Source: an uncultured Christensenella sp. (GTDB lineage: Bacteria; Bacillota; Clostridia; Christensenellales; CAG-917). Taken from it: 64,000 nucleotides of DNA. The stretch is from positions 100,886 through 164,885 of the forward strand of contig CAJTYG010000005.1 of the NCBI GenBank assembly GCA_910584155.1. Direction: 5' to 3'. The notes under the pieces were generated by a model, which saw only the letters and a list, made by a program, of their open reading frames with translations, was not told the origin of the DNA and did not search any database. Made by a program: the position numbers and the translations under genes. Positions 32,011 through 40,523 of this stretch are shown here, piece by piece; position 1 is the first letter of the stretch; every line of letters starts with the position of its first letter.

Positions 32011-33171
32011 TTAAAATATCGCTATCGTGCCCGTCGTGTTTAAGACAAGCAGGGTGATGTATGTGATGTAGCCTGCAAGCAAAAGCGCACCCTGCCAGCG
32101 TTGAAATTTGCCTCTTATCAGCGCAGGAATGAGCGCAACGCCAGCTACCGCAAGACAGAAGGGGAAGTCAAGCACTATAGCCTGTGCGGATACGGGAAGA
32201 GGTGTGCCGAATTTAGCCGCAGATATTATTGCGCAAAGAGGCAGTATCAGCGTAATGTCTATGATGTTTGCGCCTATGACGTTGCCAACTGATAAGTCCG
32301 ATTTCTTTTTGGCGATTGCGGTTATCGTTGTGACAAGCTCCGGCAAGGACGTGCCGACGGCAAGTATCGTGACGCCTATCAAAGCCTCTGACAGCCCGAG
32401 CTTTTTTGCAAACATTGCGCCGTTGTCGCACATAAGCTGTGCGCCTATGACGATGGCGGCTGCGCCTAAAATAAACAGCAGAATGTTTTTTACGATGTCC
32501 TTGCGCTCTATCACCATTCCCGTTTTTTTCAGCTTTATTTTTTTAGATTCCTGCTTTTTGAAATAGTATATTAAAACACCGCTCTTGCTTGTTTGCACTT
32601 TGTCGTCGTCCGCTAATACAGATGTGTCGTTTTCAAGCGGCTTCGGGGCGTCCACAGCTTCCATAATGGGGCTCGAATGCTTTTTTGCGCCTATCACGTT
32701 TTCTATCATAAACGCAATGAATATTGCAAGGATTATGAGTGCTTCCCACCAAGATACCTGCTTGTCGGCGACGGCGCTGACAGTCCACAGTGCGCTGATT
32801 GCAACAAGCAATATCACCATTTTTGCGGCGTAGTCCTTGCGCTTGAAGGTTGCGGGGATAAACAAAAGCGAAATAGCCATAATGAGCGCAATGTTGCAGT
32901 TGACCGAGCCTACAGCATTGCCTATCGCCATATCCGCACTGCCTTGCGCCGCCGCTATAGACGACACCAAAATCTCGGGCAGGGTGGTGGCAAGGCTGAC
33001 GATCGTTGCGCCTATGATAAACGTGGGGATGCCCGAAACCTCGGCTATCCAGCTTGCGGCGTCTACAAACCAATCGCCGCCCTTTACTACGAGAACGATG
33101 CCAAGTATCAGCAGCACGACGCAGCCTGCCATACTGCTTGCTTCCATCATTGATAGTGTTAAAAAACCCAT
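32011..33171 (-). CDS. CaCA-family Na+/Ca2+ antiporter (YrbG-like)
   Basis: A 386-residue exchanger with ten or so transmembrane helices in two inverted halves. The alpha-1 repeat is GATIVSLATTLPEILVSSIAA with GNAVGSVNCNI, and the alpha-2 repeat is GVTILAVGTSLPELVTTITA with GNVIGANIIDI. The central cytoplasmic loop (about 155-215) is charged. The conserved acidic residue in each (S/T)LPE motif binds the cation. The neighbouring gene is mscL in the same direction, but a 212-bp gap and terminator separate them. The ion specificity is inferred from the family. Confidence 0.9.
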   Translation of the reverse strand: MGFLTLSMMEASSMAGCVVLLILGIVLVVKGGDWFVDAASWIAEVSGIPTFIIGATIVSLATTLPEILVSSIAAAQGSADMAIGNAVGSVNCNIALIMAISLLFIPATFKRKDYAAKMVILLVAISALWTVSAVADKQVSWWEALIILAIFIAFMIENVIGAKKHSSPIMEAVDAPKPLENDTSVLADDDKVQTSKSGVLIYYFKKQESKKIKLKKTGMVIERKDIVKNILLFILGAAAIVIGAQLMCDNGAMFAKKLGLSEALIGVTILAVGTSLPELVTTITAIAKKKSDLSVGNVIGANIIDITLILPLCAIISAAKFGTPLPVSAQAIVLDFPFCLAVAGVALIPALIRGKFQRWQGALLLAGYITYITLLVLNTTGTIAIF

Positions 33172-33337
33172 ATTTCCGTCTCTTTTTACGCATTCGTGCG
33201 CTTTCGCACCGATAAAATTTATGCGTCACAAGTAGGCTAACATACGCAAATGCCTTTGTCAATAAAGCGGTCTGATATATTTTACCAATATTTGGCAAAT
33301 TCTACTATTCTTTGGTATTTTTTAAGAAAGCGCAAAA

Positions 33338-33363
33338 TAAAAAAGCGCCTTAAAAAGGCGCTT
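33338..33363 (-). terminator. Terminator of mscL
   Basis: Minus strand AAAGCGCC-TTTTTAA-GGCGCTTT followed by TTTATTTTG. Confidence 0.75.
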
Positions 33364-33383
33364 TGATATGTAGCTTGAATATA

Positions 33384-33986
33384 TTATTCTGCGTCGACGG
33401 AATTGTCGCTAAGCTGCTCTATCTTTGCGGCGACGTCGGCGTTTTTCTGTGCGAGCAGAAGGTCTCTTATCTCACGCAGCAGTTCCACTGTAGGATCGGC
33501 GGGAGCAGGCGCTGCGGCTGCCTCTTTTGCTGCGGCCTCTTCGTCGAGCTTTGCCTGTGCGGCTGCGGCTTCCTCTGCGCTGATTTTGCCCTTGCGAAGC
33601 TGCTTTTGAAGCTTTGCGCTTTCCTTCTTGCCAAAGTCTCTTGCGGTGTTTATCACCTTGATGATGGCAAACAGCACGATAGCGGTGAGCAGGAAGGTTA
33701 TCACTGCCGATATGACTGCGCCCCAATCGAGGACGAGTGCTTCTCTGACGACTACGCCGTTTTCGATGACGGCAGGGCGCAGCTCGGTGAGCAGGTCGCC
33801 TGTCTCGGAAATCGGTATCCAGTTGATAAGCGGCTTCAAAATGCCGTTGACAAGTGCGGTGACTATCGCTGTGAACGCAGAGCCGATGATCATACCTACT
33901 GCGAGGTCCAACGCACTGCCTTTGCTGATAAATGCTTTAAACTCTTTCCAAAGCTTAAATTCGTGCTTCTTTTTGGGCTTTTCCAT
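33384..33986 (-). CDS. mscL: Large-conductance mechanosensitive channel MscL
   Basis: A 200-residue channel, longer than the usual 130-150. FKAFISKGSALDLAVGMIIGSAFTAIVTALVNGI is the N-terminal helix and TM1, with the conserved GSAF gate region; TM2 is AVITFLLTAIVLFAIIKVINTARDFGKKE. The extra C-terminal part (about 135-200) is an Ala/Glu-rich helix plus Pro-rich linker ending in a second helix LLREIRDLLLAQK, which matches the short cytoplasmic bundle of MscL displaced by an inserted linker. The channel opens on membrane tension to release solutes. The start at 33986 follows AGGAGAG. Confidence 0.94.
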   Translation of the reverse strand: MEKPKKKHEFKLWKEFKAFISKGSALDLAVGMIIGSAFTAIVTALVNGILKPLINWIPISETGDLLTELRPAVIENGVVVREALVLDWGAVISAVITFLLTAIVLFAIIKVINTARDFGKKESAKLQKQLRKGKISAEEAAAAQAKLDEEAAAKEAAAAPAPADPTVELLREIRDLLLAQKNADVAAKIEQLSDNSVDAE

Positions 33987-34128
33987 AATCTCTCCTAAAC
34001 ATATATTTAATAAACACATAATAAACAAATCAAAATGGCATTGTCAAGGAAATGGATAATTTATTTACATTTTGTTTGAAATTTTCAGAGCCTTTTTTAC
34101 AATAAATTGCAAAATTTGCGGTAGGAGT

Positions 34129-34155
34129 TTGACATATGGTCTTTGCGTATGCTAA
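34129..34155 (+). promoter_or_regulatory. Promoter of the TPP-controlled thiT gene
   Basis: TTGACA (34129-34134) and TAATCT about 18 bases further on, just before the riboswitch. Confidence 0.5.
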
Positions 34156-34163
34156 TCTAATTG

Positions 34164-34232
34164 CGCTAGGGGTGCCGAGAGGCTGAGATCATACCCTTCA
34201 ACTTGTGAGATAATCCTCGCGTAAGGAAGCCG
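34164..34232 (+). ncRNA. TPP riboswitch (THI element)
   Basis: CTAGGGGTGCC, GGCTGAGAT and ATACCCTT, followed by an ACTTG...GATAATCCTCGCGTAAGGAAG segment, follow the THI-box consensus in order. The 3' helix contains one of only five CGCG tetramers in the window. It controls thiT. Confidence 0.92.
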
Positions 34233-34275
34233 TTGCTTGATAGCAACGATCGAGTTATGTGTCATATCCGCTTTT

Positions 34276-34303
34276 TGACCTCCTAAGCACAGGAGGTTTT
34301 TTT
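34276..34303 (+). promoter_or_regulatory. Expression platform: terminator-like hairpin that contains the thiT SD
   Basis: ACCTCCT (34278-34284) pairs with AGGAGGT (34291-34297), followed by a run of seven T that ends at the ATG. The hairpin can both terminate and hide the AGGAGG. Confidence 0.75.
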
Positions 34304-35527
34304 ATGGATATTGACGTTTTGTTTGACAAGTTAGCTTTTGCCATACTCTATCTGGCAGTCGCATTTGTGGGGCTTGCAATAGTCGTCGGCGTGCTTGTTT
34401 ACTTTTTTAAGAAAGACAAGTTTGGTGACTTCAAAAAGTATTTTATCGGTATAGGCGCAGGCATGGCGCTTTGTGCGCTCACCGTGCTCACCTATATCAA
34501 GGTCGAAAGCGGAATAGATAAAGACAGCTACGGCTTAGTATTTTATCCCGTGATTGCCGAAATAGTCATTGCCGTTGCGGGCATGTTTGCAATGCTCATA
34601 TGCTCGCTGTTCAATAAAAAGGCAGTGAAGATAGCAGGTATCACAACGGGTGTGCTTTTGCTTGGCGGCTTTATTGCAATGATGGTCGAGATGTCAAAAT
34701 ATTACGATGTGCTCGGCAATCTTTCAAAGGGCAAAGATTTCAGCTTAGCGGGACTTACCGTGTCCGCTGTGATATTTATGGTGTTGATCGCAGTGATATA
34801 TTTCCTCGGTGATAAGCGCAACATCAGCGACACACGCTCGATAGTATACGGCGCAATTTCCATAGCAATGTCGTTTGCGCTGTCCTATATCAAGTTGGTT
34901 GAGCTGCCGCAGGGCGGTTCTATAACGCTTGCAAGCTTGCTTCCGCTTATCATCTACTGCTGTATGTTCGGCACTCGCAGAGGCGTAATCGCTTGCCTTA
35001 TTTACGGCGTGTTGCAGGCCATACAGGATCCTTTTATAATACACCCCATGCAGTTTTTGCTTGACTATCCGCTTGCATTTGGAATGATCGGCGTAAGCGG
35101 CATATTCGTTGAAAAGGGCGTGTTTAAATTTAAGGGAAAAATGCAGCGCTTCAATCAGATGGCGGGCTTTGTTTGCGGTGCGCTCATTGCGGTCATCGGC
35201 AGATACATATGTCATGTGCTGTCGGGTATGTTTGCGTTTACCAGCTACGGCAATGTAGGGGCGGCGCTTGCTTTCAGTCTCGGCTACAACAGCTTTGCGT
35301 TTATAGATATCGCTATTGTACTTGGAGTAGGCATAATACTTTTCCTTTCAAGATCGTTTACAGCACAGATGATGAAGTCAAGCGATATCGGCAAAACAGT
35401 ACAGACTGCGCCCGTTGATGAGACCCATGAAGTCGAGGAAGAGGACGACGGCTTTGTATATCTCGACGATTTGAAGGAGCAGGAAAAGCAGACTGCGCCC
35501 GAAGATACGGACGGTGAAAACGAATAA
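34304..35527 (+). CDS. thiT: ThiT-type thiamine transporter with N-terminal membrane extension
   Basis: A 407-residue protein. Residues 180-360 form the ThiT S-component of an energy-coupling-factor thiamine transporter: LPQGGSITLASLLPLIIYC and HPMQFLLDYPLAFGMIGVSGIF are diagnostic. The first 165 residues add about five transmembrane helices not found in classical ThiT of about 190 residues, and the last 40 residues are an acidic tail. It follows a TPP riboswitch, and a thiamine pyrophosphokinase gene is next on the other strand, which fixes the substrate as thiamine. The ECF energising subunits are not in this window. The start at 34304 follows AGGAGG. Confidence 0.9.
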   Translation: MDIDVLFDKLAFAILYLAVAFVGLAIVVGVLVYFFKKDKFGDFKKYFIGIGAGMALCALTVLTYIKVESGIDKDSYGLVFYPVIAEIVIAVAGMFAMLICSLFNKKAVKIAGITTGVLLLGGFIAMMVEMSKYYDVLGNLSKGKDFSLAGLTVSAVIFMVLIAVIYFLGDKRNISDTRSIVYGAISIAMSFALSYIKLVELPQGGSITLASLLPLIIYCCMFGTRRGVIACLIYGVLQAIQDPFIIHPMQFLLDYPLAFGMIGVSGIFVEKGVFKFKGKMQRFNQMAGFVCGALIAVIGRYICHVLSGMFAFTSYGNVGAALAFSLGYNSFAFIDIAIVLGVGIILFLSRSFTAQMMKSSDIGKTVQTAPVDETHEVEEEDDGFVYLDDLKEQEKQTAPEDTDGENE

Positions 35528-35616
35528 GTGTTTTGTGCGCAATATAAGGGAATTTTAAATAAAAGTACAATTAGCCTTAATTTGAGTGCTGCACTTAAAA
35601 TAATTTATCGGAAAAT

Positions 35617-35645
35617 AAAAACAACCGCATTTGCGGTTGTTTTTA
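35617..35645. terminator. Terminator of thiT
   Basis: AAAACAACCGCA/TGCGGTTGTTTT stem with T-run. A bidirectional role is possible, with thiN converging. Confidence 0.85.
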
Positions 35646-35740
35646 TAAAAGAAGTGATTTATAAAAGGGTTTCGATTTCGTTTTACACAATATATACAGC
35701 GGAAAAGTCCGTTTTATTGGATAAATCAAAAAATTTAAAT

Positions 35741-36346
35741 TTATTTTTTTATGTAACGGAATACGAGCACTCCGCCGTACTTTACGTTGACATTCACCTT
35801 GCCGCCGAGGGATATGTTGCTTAGCCCTCTCGAGTCCGCACCTGTGAGAAGCAGGTCTTCAAGCGGATATTCGAGGTTGTGCGAGCAGGTGACTATCGCA
35901 TTGCCGCCGTAGGGCAGTATTGATATTGTTTCGCCCTTTTGCGTCGTAAGATCAAAACTGCCTTTGACGTAGTGGATATTAAGTCCGTCCTCTTCGGCTC
36001 TTACCTTGCTTATGCCAAGGTCGCAGGCGAGCTCCATAATGGCAAAATTGCAAAGCGTATGGTCGTATCTTCCGCCGAGCACGCCGTAAAAAACGATTTC
36101 GTCTGCGGCAAATTCGTCACGGGCATAATAAACGGCAAGCTCGCCGTCGCTTGCGTTTTTGTGCGGATCGTGCTGCACTACGGTCGCCTCTACGCCGTCG
36201 GGAAGCGTGAGCGAGTCAAAATCGCCGAGAATGACGTCGGCGGGCACGGGGCATACGTTGTATCCGCCGTCGCAGCAGATGACCTTGTCCGCACTTATTT
36301 TGCGCACGATAGGCGTGCCGCAATTTAAAACTATCGCAACTTTCAT
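35741..36346 (-). CDS. thiN: Thiamine pyrophosphokinase
   Basis: A 201-residue enzyme that transfers pyrophosphate from ATP to thiamine, forming TPP. The catalytic N-terminal part has CCDGGYNVCPVPADVILGDFDSL and HDPHKNASDGELAVYYA, and GVLGGRYDHTLCNFAIM; the C-terminal beta-domain starts QKGETISILPYGG. It is of the normal size. It converges on thiT. No good ribosome binding site is visible before ATG 36346; expression may be low. Confidence 0.94.
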   Translation of the reverse strand: MKVAIVLNCGTPIVRKISADKVICCDGGYNVCPVPADVILGDFDSLTLPDGVEATVVQHDPHKNASDGELAVYYARDEFAADEIVFYGVLGGRYDHTLCNFAIMELACDLGISKVRAEEDGLNIHYVKGSFDLTTQKGETISILPYGGNAIVTCSHNLEYPLEDLLLTGADSRGLSNISLGGKVNVNVKYGGVLVFRYIKK

Positions 36347-36483
36347 AATGCGTATTTTAGCATATTTGCAGGTTTATTGCAACGCAATGTTAATTATAAC
36401 GTATTTTTATGATAATAATATGGTGTATTCGGTTGAAAACCGAAGCGTCTTACGCTATAATAATTGCTTAGAGGTGGCAAAAG

Positions 36484-37374
36484 ATGCAACAGTTTAAATT
36501 GAAAAGCTTTGATGATACCGAAATTTTTGTGACGCTGTGGGATGACGTAAGCGCACCCTGCGGAGTGATACAACTGTTGCACGGCATGTCGGAATATGCA
36601 GGTCGCTATGAGGAATTTGCAAGATACCTCAACTCGAGAGGGTATATCGTGTTTGCGGACGACCACCGTGCGCACGGCCGTACCGAAACGGATGAAAACA
36701 GAGGCAGACATAGCGGCGATATTTTTTATTTGACCTTGCAGGACGAGTTGTTTTTCAGAGATTGGCTCAAGCAAAAGTATGCGTTGCCCGTGTTCCTTGC
36801 GGGGCACAGCTACGGCAGCTTCCTTGCGCAGGCAATAGCGCAGGCGGGCACAGACGTAAAGGCAATAGCTCTGCTCGGCTCGGGACATATGCACGGGCTG
36901 TTTACGTTCGGCAAGATTGCTATCGCACCTATAGCGCTTGTGGCGCATAATTGGCGCCCTAATTTGAATAAGCACGTAAATTGGATAAACAGCGTGCCCG
37001 AAAGGCGTGCGCAATTACAAGCCGATCCGTGCGCTCACTCGCCTATGAGTCTTGCATTCAGCTTCAGCATGATGCGCCACACTTCAAAGCTGTATGGCAA
37101 AAAGGCTCTCGGCAAGCTCAATCCCGCAACATCCATAGCGCTTTTCAGCGGCGAGGACGACGCAGTAGGGCGCAAGGGCAAGGGCGTGAAAAAGCTATAT
37201 AAAATGTACAAGGCAAACGGCGTAAATTGCGAGCTGCATTTGTACAAGGGCGCACGTCACGATATCAGCTTCGAGCATTGCGGCAAGCAAGTGCAGGAGG
37301 ACGTTGCGGACTTTTTTGACAAATTTGTCATTTACGAGCAAGCCTCTATAGACGAAATTTTGTCAAATAGCTGA
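36484..37374 (+). CDS. Alpha/beta hydrolase, monoacylglycerol-lipase-like
   Basis: A 296-residue hydrolase of the Hydrolase_4 (lysophospholipase/monoglyceride lipase) group. The nucleophile elbow is GHSYGSF, the oxyanion region QLLHGMSEYAGRYEEFA, the acid is probably in LFSGEDDAVG, and the His in GARHDISFE. DDHRAHGRT matches the family. There is no signal peptide. GAGGTGG precedes the start. The following peptidase gene begins 8 bases after its stop, so the two are probably cotranscribed. Confidence 0.88.
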   Translation: MQQFKLKSFDDTEIFVTLWDDVSAPCGVIQLLHGMSEYAGRYEEFARYLNSRGYIVFADDHRAHGRTETDENRGRHSGDIFYLTLQDELFFRDWLKQKYALPVFLAGHSYGSFLAQAIAQAGTDVKAIALLGSGHMHGLFTFGKIAIAPIALVAHNWRPNLNKHVNWINSVPERRAQLQADPCAHSPMSLAFSFSMMRHTSKLYGKKALGKLNPATSIALFSGEDDAVGRKGKGVKKLYKMYKANGVNCELHLYKGARHDISFEHCGKQVQEDVADFFDKFVIYEQASIDEILSNS

Positions 37375-37381
37375 GGTATAA

Positions 37382-38311
37382 ATGAAGGTCATCATTCCAA
37401 AAGCATTTAAAATAGGACATTTTGAGGACGACTATACGGGCGTTACGGTCATACTTGCACCAAACGGAGCGACAGCAGGCTGCGACCAAAGAGGCGGCGC
37501 CCCCGGCACAAGAGAAACCGACCTTTTACGCCCCGAAAAAATGATGCAAAAGATAAATGCCGTCGTGCTGTCGGGAGGCTCGGCGTACGGGCTTGCGGCA
37601 AGCTGCGGCGTTATGGATTGGCTAAAGCAAAAAGGCTACGGATATAAGACGGCAGGCAAAATCGTGCCTATCGTGTCAAGTGCGGTTTTGTTTGACCTAA
37701 ATCAAAAGGAATATCACTATCCTACGGCAGAATACGGCTTTAAAGCGTGCGAAAACGCAGATAAAACCCCTGTTTTCGGCAACGTGGGGGCAGGCAAGGG
37801 CGCAACGGTAGGCAAAATCAGAGGTCTTAAAAACGCCTGCAAAAGCGGCATAGGTATCGCCACCGTAAAAACGATGGGCGTCACAGTGACGGCAATAGTC
37901 GCAGTAAACGCAATGGGCGACGTGTACGACGGCGAAAAAATCATTGCGGGCGCAAAGGGCAAAAACGGATTTATAAACACCGAAAAATGCCTCGCAAACG
38001 GCGAGGTGTCAAAGCTGCTGTTTGGCACAAATACTACAATAGGCTGTATCCTTACGGACGCAAATATCGACAAGGTGGGGGCAAACAAGCTTGCAAGTAT
38101 TGCGCATAACGGACTTGCAAAAGCGATACGCCCCGTGCATACAGATTATGACGGCGATACAATGTTTTGTATGGCAAGCGGCAAAAAGCCCGTTGTAAAC
38201 TTTGCTATATTGCAATCGGCAGCAGTTGAGGCAACAAGACAGGCGATAGTCAACGCAGTCACCCTTGATAAGGAATATGAAATCATCTTTGATGAAGATG
38301 AAGAAGAATGA
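37382..38311 (+). CDS. P1-family (DmpA-like, S58) aminopeptidase
   Basis: A 309-residue self-processing N-terminal nucleophile peptidase. FGTNTTIGCILTDA contains the Thr/Ser nucleophile at the autocleavage point in the usual N-T-T(S)-I-G context, about residue 220. The rest of the signature includes DDYTGVTVILAPNGATAGCDQRGGAPGTRET and NAVVLSGGSAYGLAAS. The enzyme splits into two chains and cleaves N-terminal residues or beta-peptides in characterised members. It has a short acidic tail EIIFDEDEEE. It ends the two-gene unit. Confidence 0.9.
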   Translation: MKVIIPKAFKIGHFEDDYTGVTVILAPNGATAGCDQRGGAPGTRETDLLRPEKMMQKINAVVLSGGSAYGLAASCGVMDWLKQKGYGYKTAGKIVPIVSSAVLFDLNQKEYHYPTAEYGFKACENADKTPVFGNVGAGKGATVGKIRGLKNACKSGIGIATVKTMGVTVTAIVAVNAMGDVYDGEKIIAGAKGKNGFINTEKCLANGEVSKLLFGTNTTIGCILTDANIDKVGANKLASIAHNGLAKAIRPVHTDYDGDTMFCMASGKKPVVNFAILQSAAVEATRQAIVNAVTLDKEYEIIFDEDEEE

Positions 38312-38316
38312 ATTTT

Positions 38317-38346
38317 AAAAGCGCTTCCAAAACGGAAGCGCTTTTA
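38317..38346. terminator. Bidirectional terminator
   Basis: AAAAGCGCTTCC/GGAAGCGCTTTT, 12-bp perfect stem, between the peptidase gene and the convergent HTH genes. Confidence 0.85.
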
Positions 38347-38353
38347 AGTTGTA

Positions 38354-38590
38354 TCAGTCAATCAGGTTTTCTCTTTCAAACAGTGGACTATTGAAAAATT
38401 CTTTTAAGTTTATTTCCAATCCCTCGCATATGCTGTAAATAATAGAAGTGCCTATCGACTTGGTTGATTTAAGCGTAGATAAAGTCGAGCGTGGCACACC
38501 GCTTTTTTGAGAAAGGGCATAAAAAGTCAGTCCTTTTGATTTTGCGAGTTCATATATTCTTTTGTAAATAGCTTCGGATAATGTTTGCAT
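38354..38590 (-). CDS. Small XRE-family regulator
   Basis: A 78-residue Cro/CI-type helix-turn-helix protein: LAKSKGLTFYALSQKSGVPRSTLSTLKS is the DNA-binding unit, and YSICEGLEINLKEFF the typical C-terminal helices. It overlaps no gene and lies 17 bases after the double-HTH gene upstream in the same direction, so it may be in the same transcript. It belongs to the AT-rich regulator block at 38.3-40.1 kb. Confidence 0.8.
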   Translation of the reverse strand: MQTLSEAIYKRIYELAKSKGLTFYALSQKSGVPRSTLSTLKSTKSIGTSIIYSICEGLEINLKEFFNSPLFERENLID

Positions 38591-38607
38591 AATAATTATA
38601 ATAGATT

Positions 38608-39048
38608 TTAATTGCCTCTGCCTAAAACGAAATCGACAGAGCAATCGAGTTTTTCGGAAAGCAATATGATATTGTCAATGGTAGGAGTATATAAACCATT
38701 TTTCCAATTATAAATCAAATTTAAATCTATATCTGTCTTTTGGCTGAGTTTGTAAGCTGTCATTTTAAATTTATCAAGCAAAAATTTTATTTGAATATCA
38801 AAAGGCGGACATTGTTTAAACGGTGTGCCCGTATTTTGCTCAACAAGTCCAAGCAAATAATCTGCAGTGCAATTAAAATAATCTGATAGAAGAATTATAC
38901 TGTTCACAGACGGTATTTTCTTTCCTGACAAATATCGGGTTATAGTAGTGCGGTGAACGCCGATAGCATTAGCGAGCTTCGGTGACTTTATATCAGCGTC
39001 AATCATCAAGTCTAAAAGTCTATCTGCAAAAATTGATAAGTCTAACAT
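38608..39048 (-). CDS. Double-HTH XRE regulator (copy 1)
   Basis: A 146-residue protein with two complete Cro/CI-type HTH domains in tandem: residues 1-66 (SPKLANAIGVHRTTITRYLSGKKIPSVNSI, then FNCTADYLLG) and about 80-146 (MTAYKLSQKTDIDLNLIYNWKNG, then LDCSVDFVLGRG). A CPPF-centred linker joins them. Each domain ends with the same DF/DYLLG-type helix, as if one domain had been duplicated. It is about 40-50% identical by eye to the next gene, which has the same layout. I chose MLDLS at 39048 as start; ATG 39063 is also possible. Confidence 0.8.
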   Translation of the reverse strand: MLDLSIFADRLLDLMIDADIKSPKLANAIGVHRTTITRYLSGKKIPSVNSIILLSDYFNCTADYLLGLVEQNTGTPFKQCPPFDIQIKFLLDKFKMTAYKLSQKTDIDLNLIYNWKNGLYTPTIDNIILLSEKLDCSVDFVLGRGN

Positions 39049-39103
39049 TTTCAAATATTTCACAGTTTTGTGTTTGCGGCTATTATATCCACATATATAA
39101 AAC

Positions 39104-39544
39104 TTAATCTCCTCTGCCTAAAACAAAATCAACAGAGCATTCAAAATATGAGGCTAATTTTTCTAAGTCATAAACGCTTGGATTGAATTTACCGTTTTGC
39201 CAATTATAGATTGCGGACTCTGCTATTTTGGTTTCTTTTTTCATATTATACTTTGTTTTGTTATATTTGTTTAGTAAAAACTGCAAGCGTTCTTTGAAAG
39301 GCGGACAGGGCTTAAATCCCGAATATCTATTTTCATTGTCAATTGCCAATAAAAAATCTGCCGTACATTTAAAATAATCGGCAAGTTTAATAAATATTTC
39401 ATAAGTAGGTAATTTTCTGCCTGACAAATATCTTGATATTGCTGATCTATCGATGTTGATTTCATTTGCAAGAGCAGATTGAGTTAGACTCATATCAAAC
39501 ATAAGTTCAGATAATCTTTCGGCAAATAATTGTACATTTATCAT
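39104..39544 (-). CDS. Double-HTH XRE regulator (copy 2)
   Basis: A 146-residue paralogue of the gene at 38608-39048. HTH 1 has TQSALANEINIDRSAISRYLSGRKLPTYEI and FKCTADFLLA; HTH 2 has TKYNMKKETKIAESAIYNWQNG and FECSVDFVLGRGD. The CPPF linker is conserved. A protein with two HTH domains can bind an inverted operator as a monomer. The 55-bp gap to copy 1 and equal orientation suggest tandem duplication. AT-rich, unlike the flanking chromosome. Confidence 0.8.
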   Translation of the reverse strand: MINVQLFAERLSELMFDMSLTQSALANEINIDRSAISRYLSGRKLPTYEIFIKLADYFKCTADFLLAIDNENRYSGFKPCPPFKERLQFLLNKYNKTKYNMKKETKIAESAIYNWQNGKFNPSVYDLEKLASYFECSVDFVLGRGD

Positions 39545-39758
39545 TTTGTATACCTCAAAATTATTCTGTTACATAATTGAAATAAAGACTTGCGCCGTGT
39601 AATTATAGGTGTTATACTAAGTATGTAAAACAATGGGCTTTCTTAAACGTATAACAATGTGGTAATTAAAACCATAAATAAAAGTTAATGAAGTTTTTTA
39701 CTGATGTACGTGCTTGAATACAATTGTTTTCATTTCTAAATCGATAAAAAGGAATCAA

Positions 39759-39896
39759 ATGAAACACAAATATATCAATTATATCTATCTATTGTTTGTT
39801 TTTATTATTTGCACAGTATTTATGTGTTTTGATAAAAACATCGTGGGAATAAAGAGCTTATATAACACTCAAATTTTATTTGCAATGATTTTATAA
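39759..39896 (+). CDS. Small single-helix hydrophobic protein
   Basis: A 45-residue frame starting MKHKYINYIYLLFVFIICTVFM after AAAGGA. A single N-terminal transmembrane helix is clear; the rest is short. It lies divergent to the double-HTH gene in a 214-bp AT-rich interval. It may be a membrane peptide controlled by the adjacent regulators. It may also not be a gene. Confidence 0.4.
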   Translation: MKHKYINYIYLLFVFIICTVFMCFDKNIVGIKSLYNTQILFAMIL

Positions 39897-39933
39897 ATCA
39901 AATATAAACAATAAAATAAAAAGGAGATTTCTT

Positions 39934-40134
39934 ATGAAAAATCAAAGAAAAACTATAACAGAAATGTTAAAAGAACAAAACCAAAATGAAAAAACGTACG
40001 CAGAGGATATTGTTTTGGATATTCTTACGCTTATTAGAGATATTTATATCGCTAAATTTACATTGGTCGACAATCAACTAACTATAGAGTTAAACAACGG
40101 GCAACAGTTTGTTGTATCGGTTGAAGAAAAGTGA
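39934..40134 (+). CDS. Small unknown protein
   Basis: A 66-residue protein. Helical N-terminal half (MKNQRKTITEMLKEQNQNEK), then AEDIVLDILTLIRDIYIAKF and a beta-hairpin-like end (LVDNQLTIELNNGQQFVVSV). AAAAGGAG precedes the start at good spacing, which supports it being real. It lies 37 bases after the small hydrophobic protein in the same direction. I recognise no family. Confidence 0.6.
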   Translation: MKNQRKTITEMLKEQNQNEKTYAEDIVLDILTLIRDIYIAKFTLVDNQLTIELNNGQQFVVSVEEK

Positions 40135-40160
40135 TGATAAATTGAGTTAGTAAAATTAGG

Positions 40161-40486
40161 TGCTCAACGAAAACCCTCGCTATGCGAGTACATTTCTTTA
40201 TATATCCGATACTTCGCATTAAAATGCGGTATCGCTATAGTAATACACTTGCGTTGCAAGTGCTTCCATTTTGCTCACAATGGTACTCAACGCAAACACT
40301 CGCTATGCGAGTACATTTCTTTATATCCCCGATACTTCGCATTAAAATGCGGTATCGCTATAGTAATACACTTGCATTGCAAGTGCTTCCATTTTGCTCA
40401 CAATGGTGCTCAACGCAAACACTCGCTTTGCGAGCACATTTCTTTATATCCCCGATGCTTCGCATTAAAATGCGGTATCGGGGATA
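40161..40486. repeat. Three tandem 123-bp units made of small palindromes
   Basis: Units start at 40161 (TGCTCAACG), 40284 (TACTCAACG) and 40407 (TGCTCAACG), an exact 123-bp period. Units 1 and 2 are nearly identical; unit 3 diverges after the first two thirds and becomes a long inverted repeat that folds with the tRNA-Gln terminator. Each unit chains small stem-loops: CTCGCTATGCGAG, GATAC...GTATC and CACTTGC-GTT-GCAAGTG. No protein is encoded. Confidence 0.9.
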
Positions 40487-40520
40487 TAAAGAAACACCCT
40501 CACTATCGTGAGAGTGTTTG
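40484..40520 (-). terminator. Terminator of tRNA-Gln
   Basis: Minus strand AAACACTCTCAC/GTGAGGGTGTTT followed by CTTTATAT, 4 bases after the tRNA CCA. Confidence 0.75.
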
Positions 40521-40523
40521 CGT

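Noticed and set aside
40161..40486. Possible CRISPR array
   Set aside because: The repeats are 123 bp, directly adjacent without spacers, and no cas genes are near.
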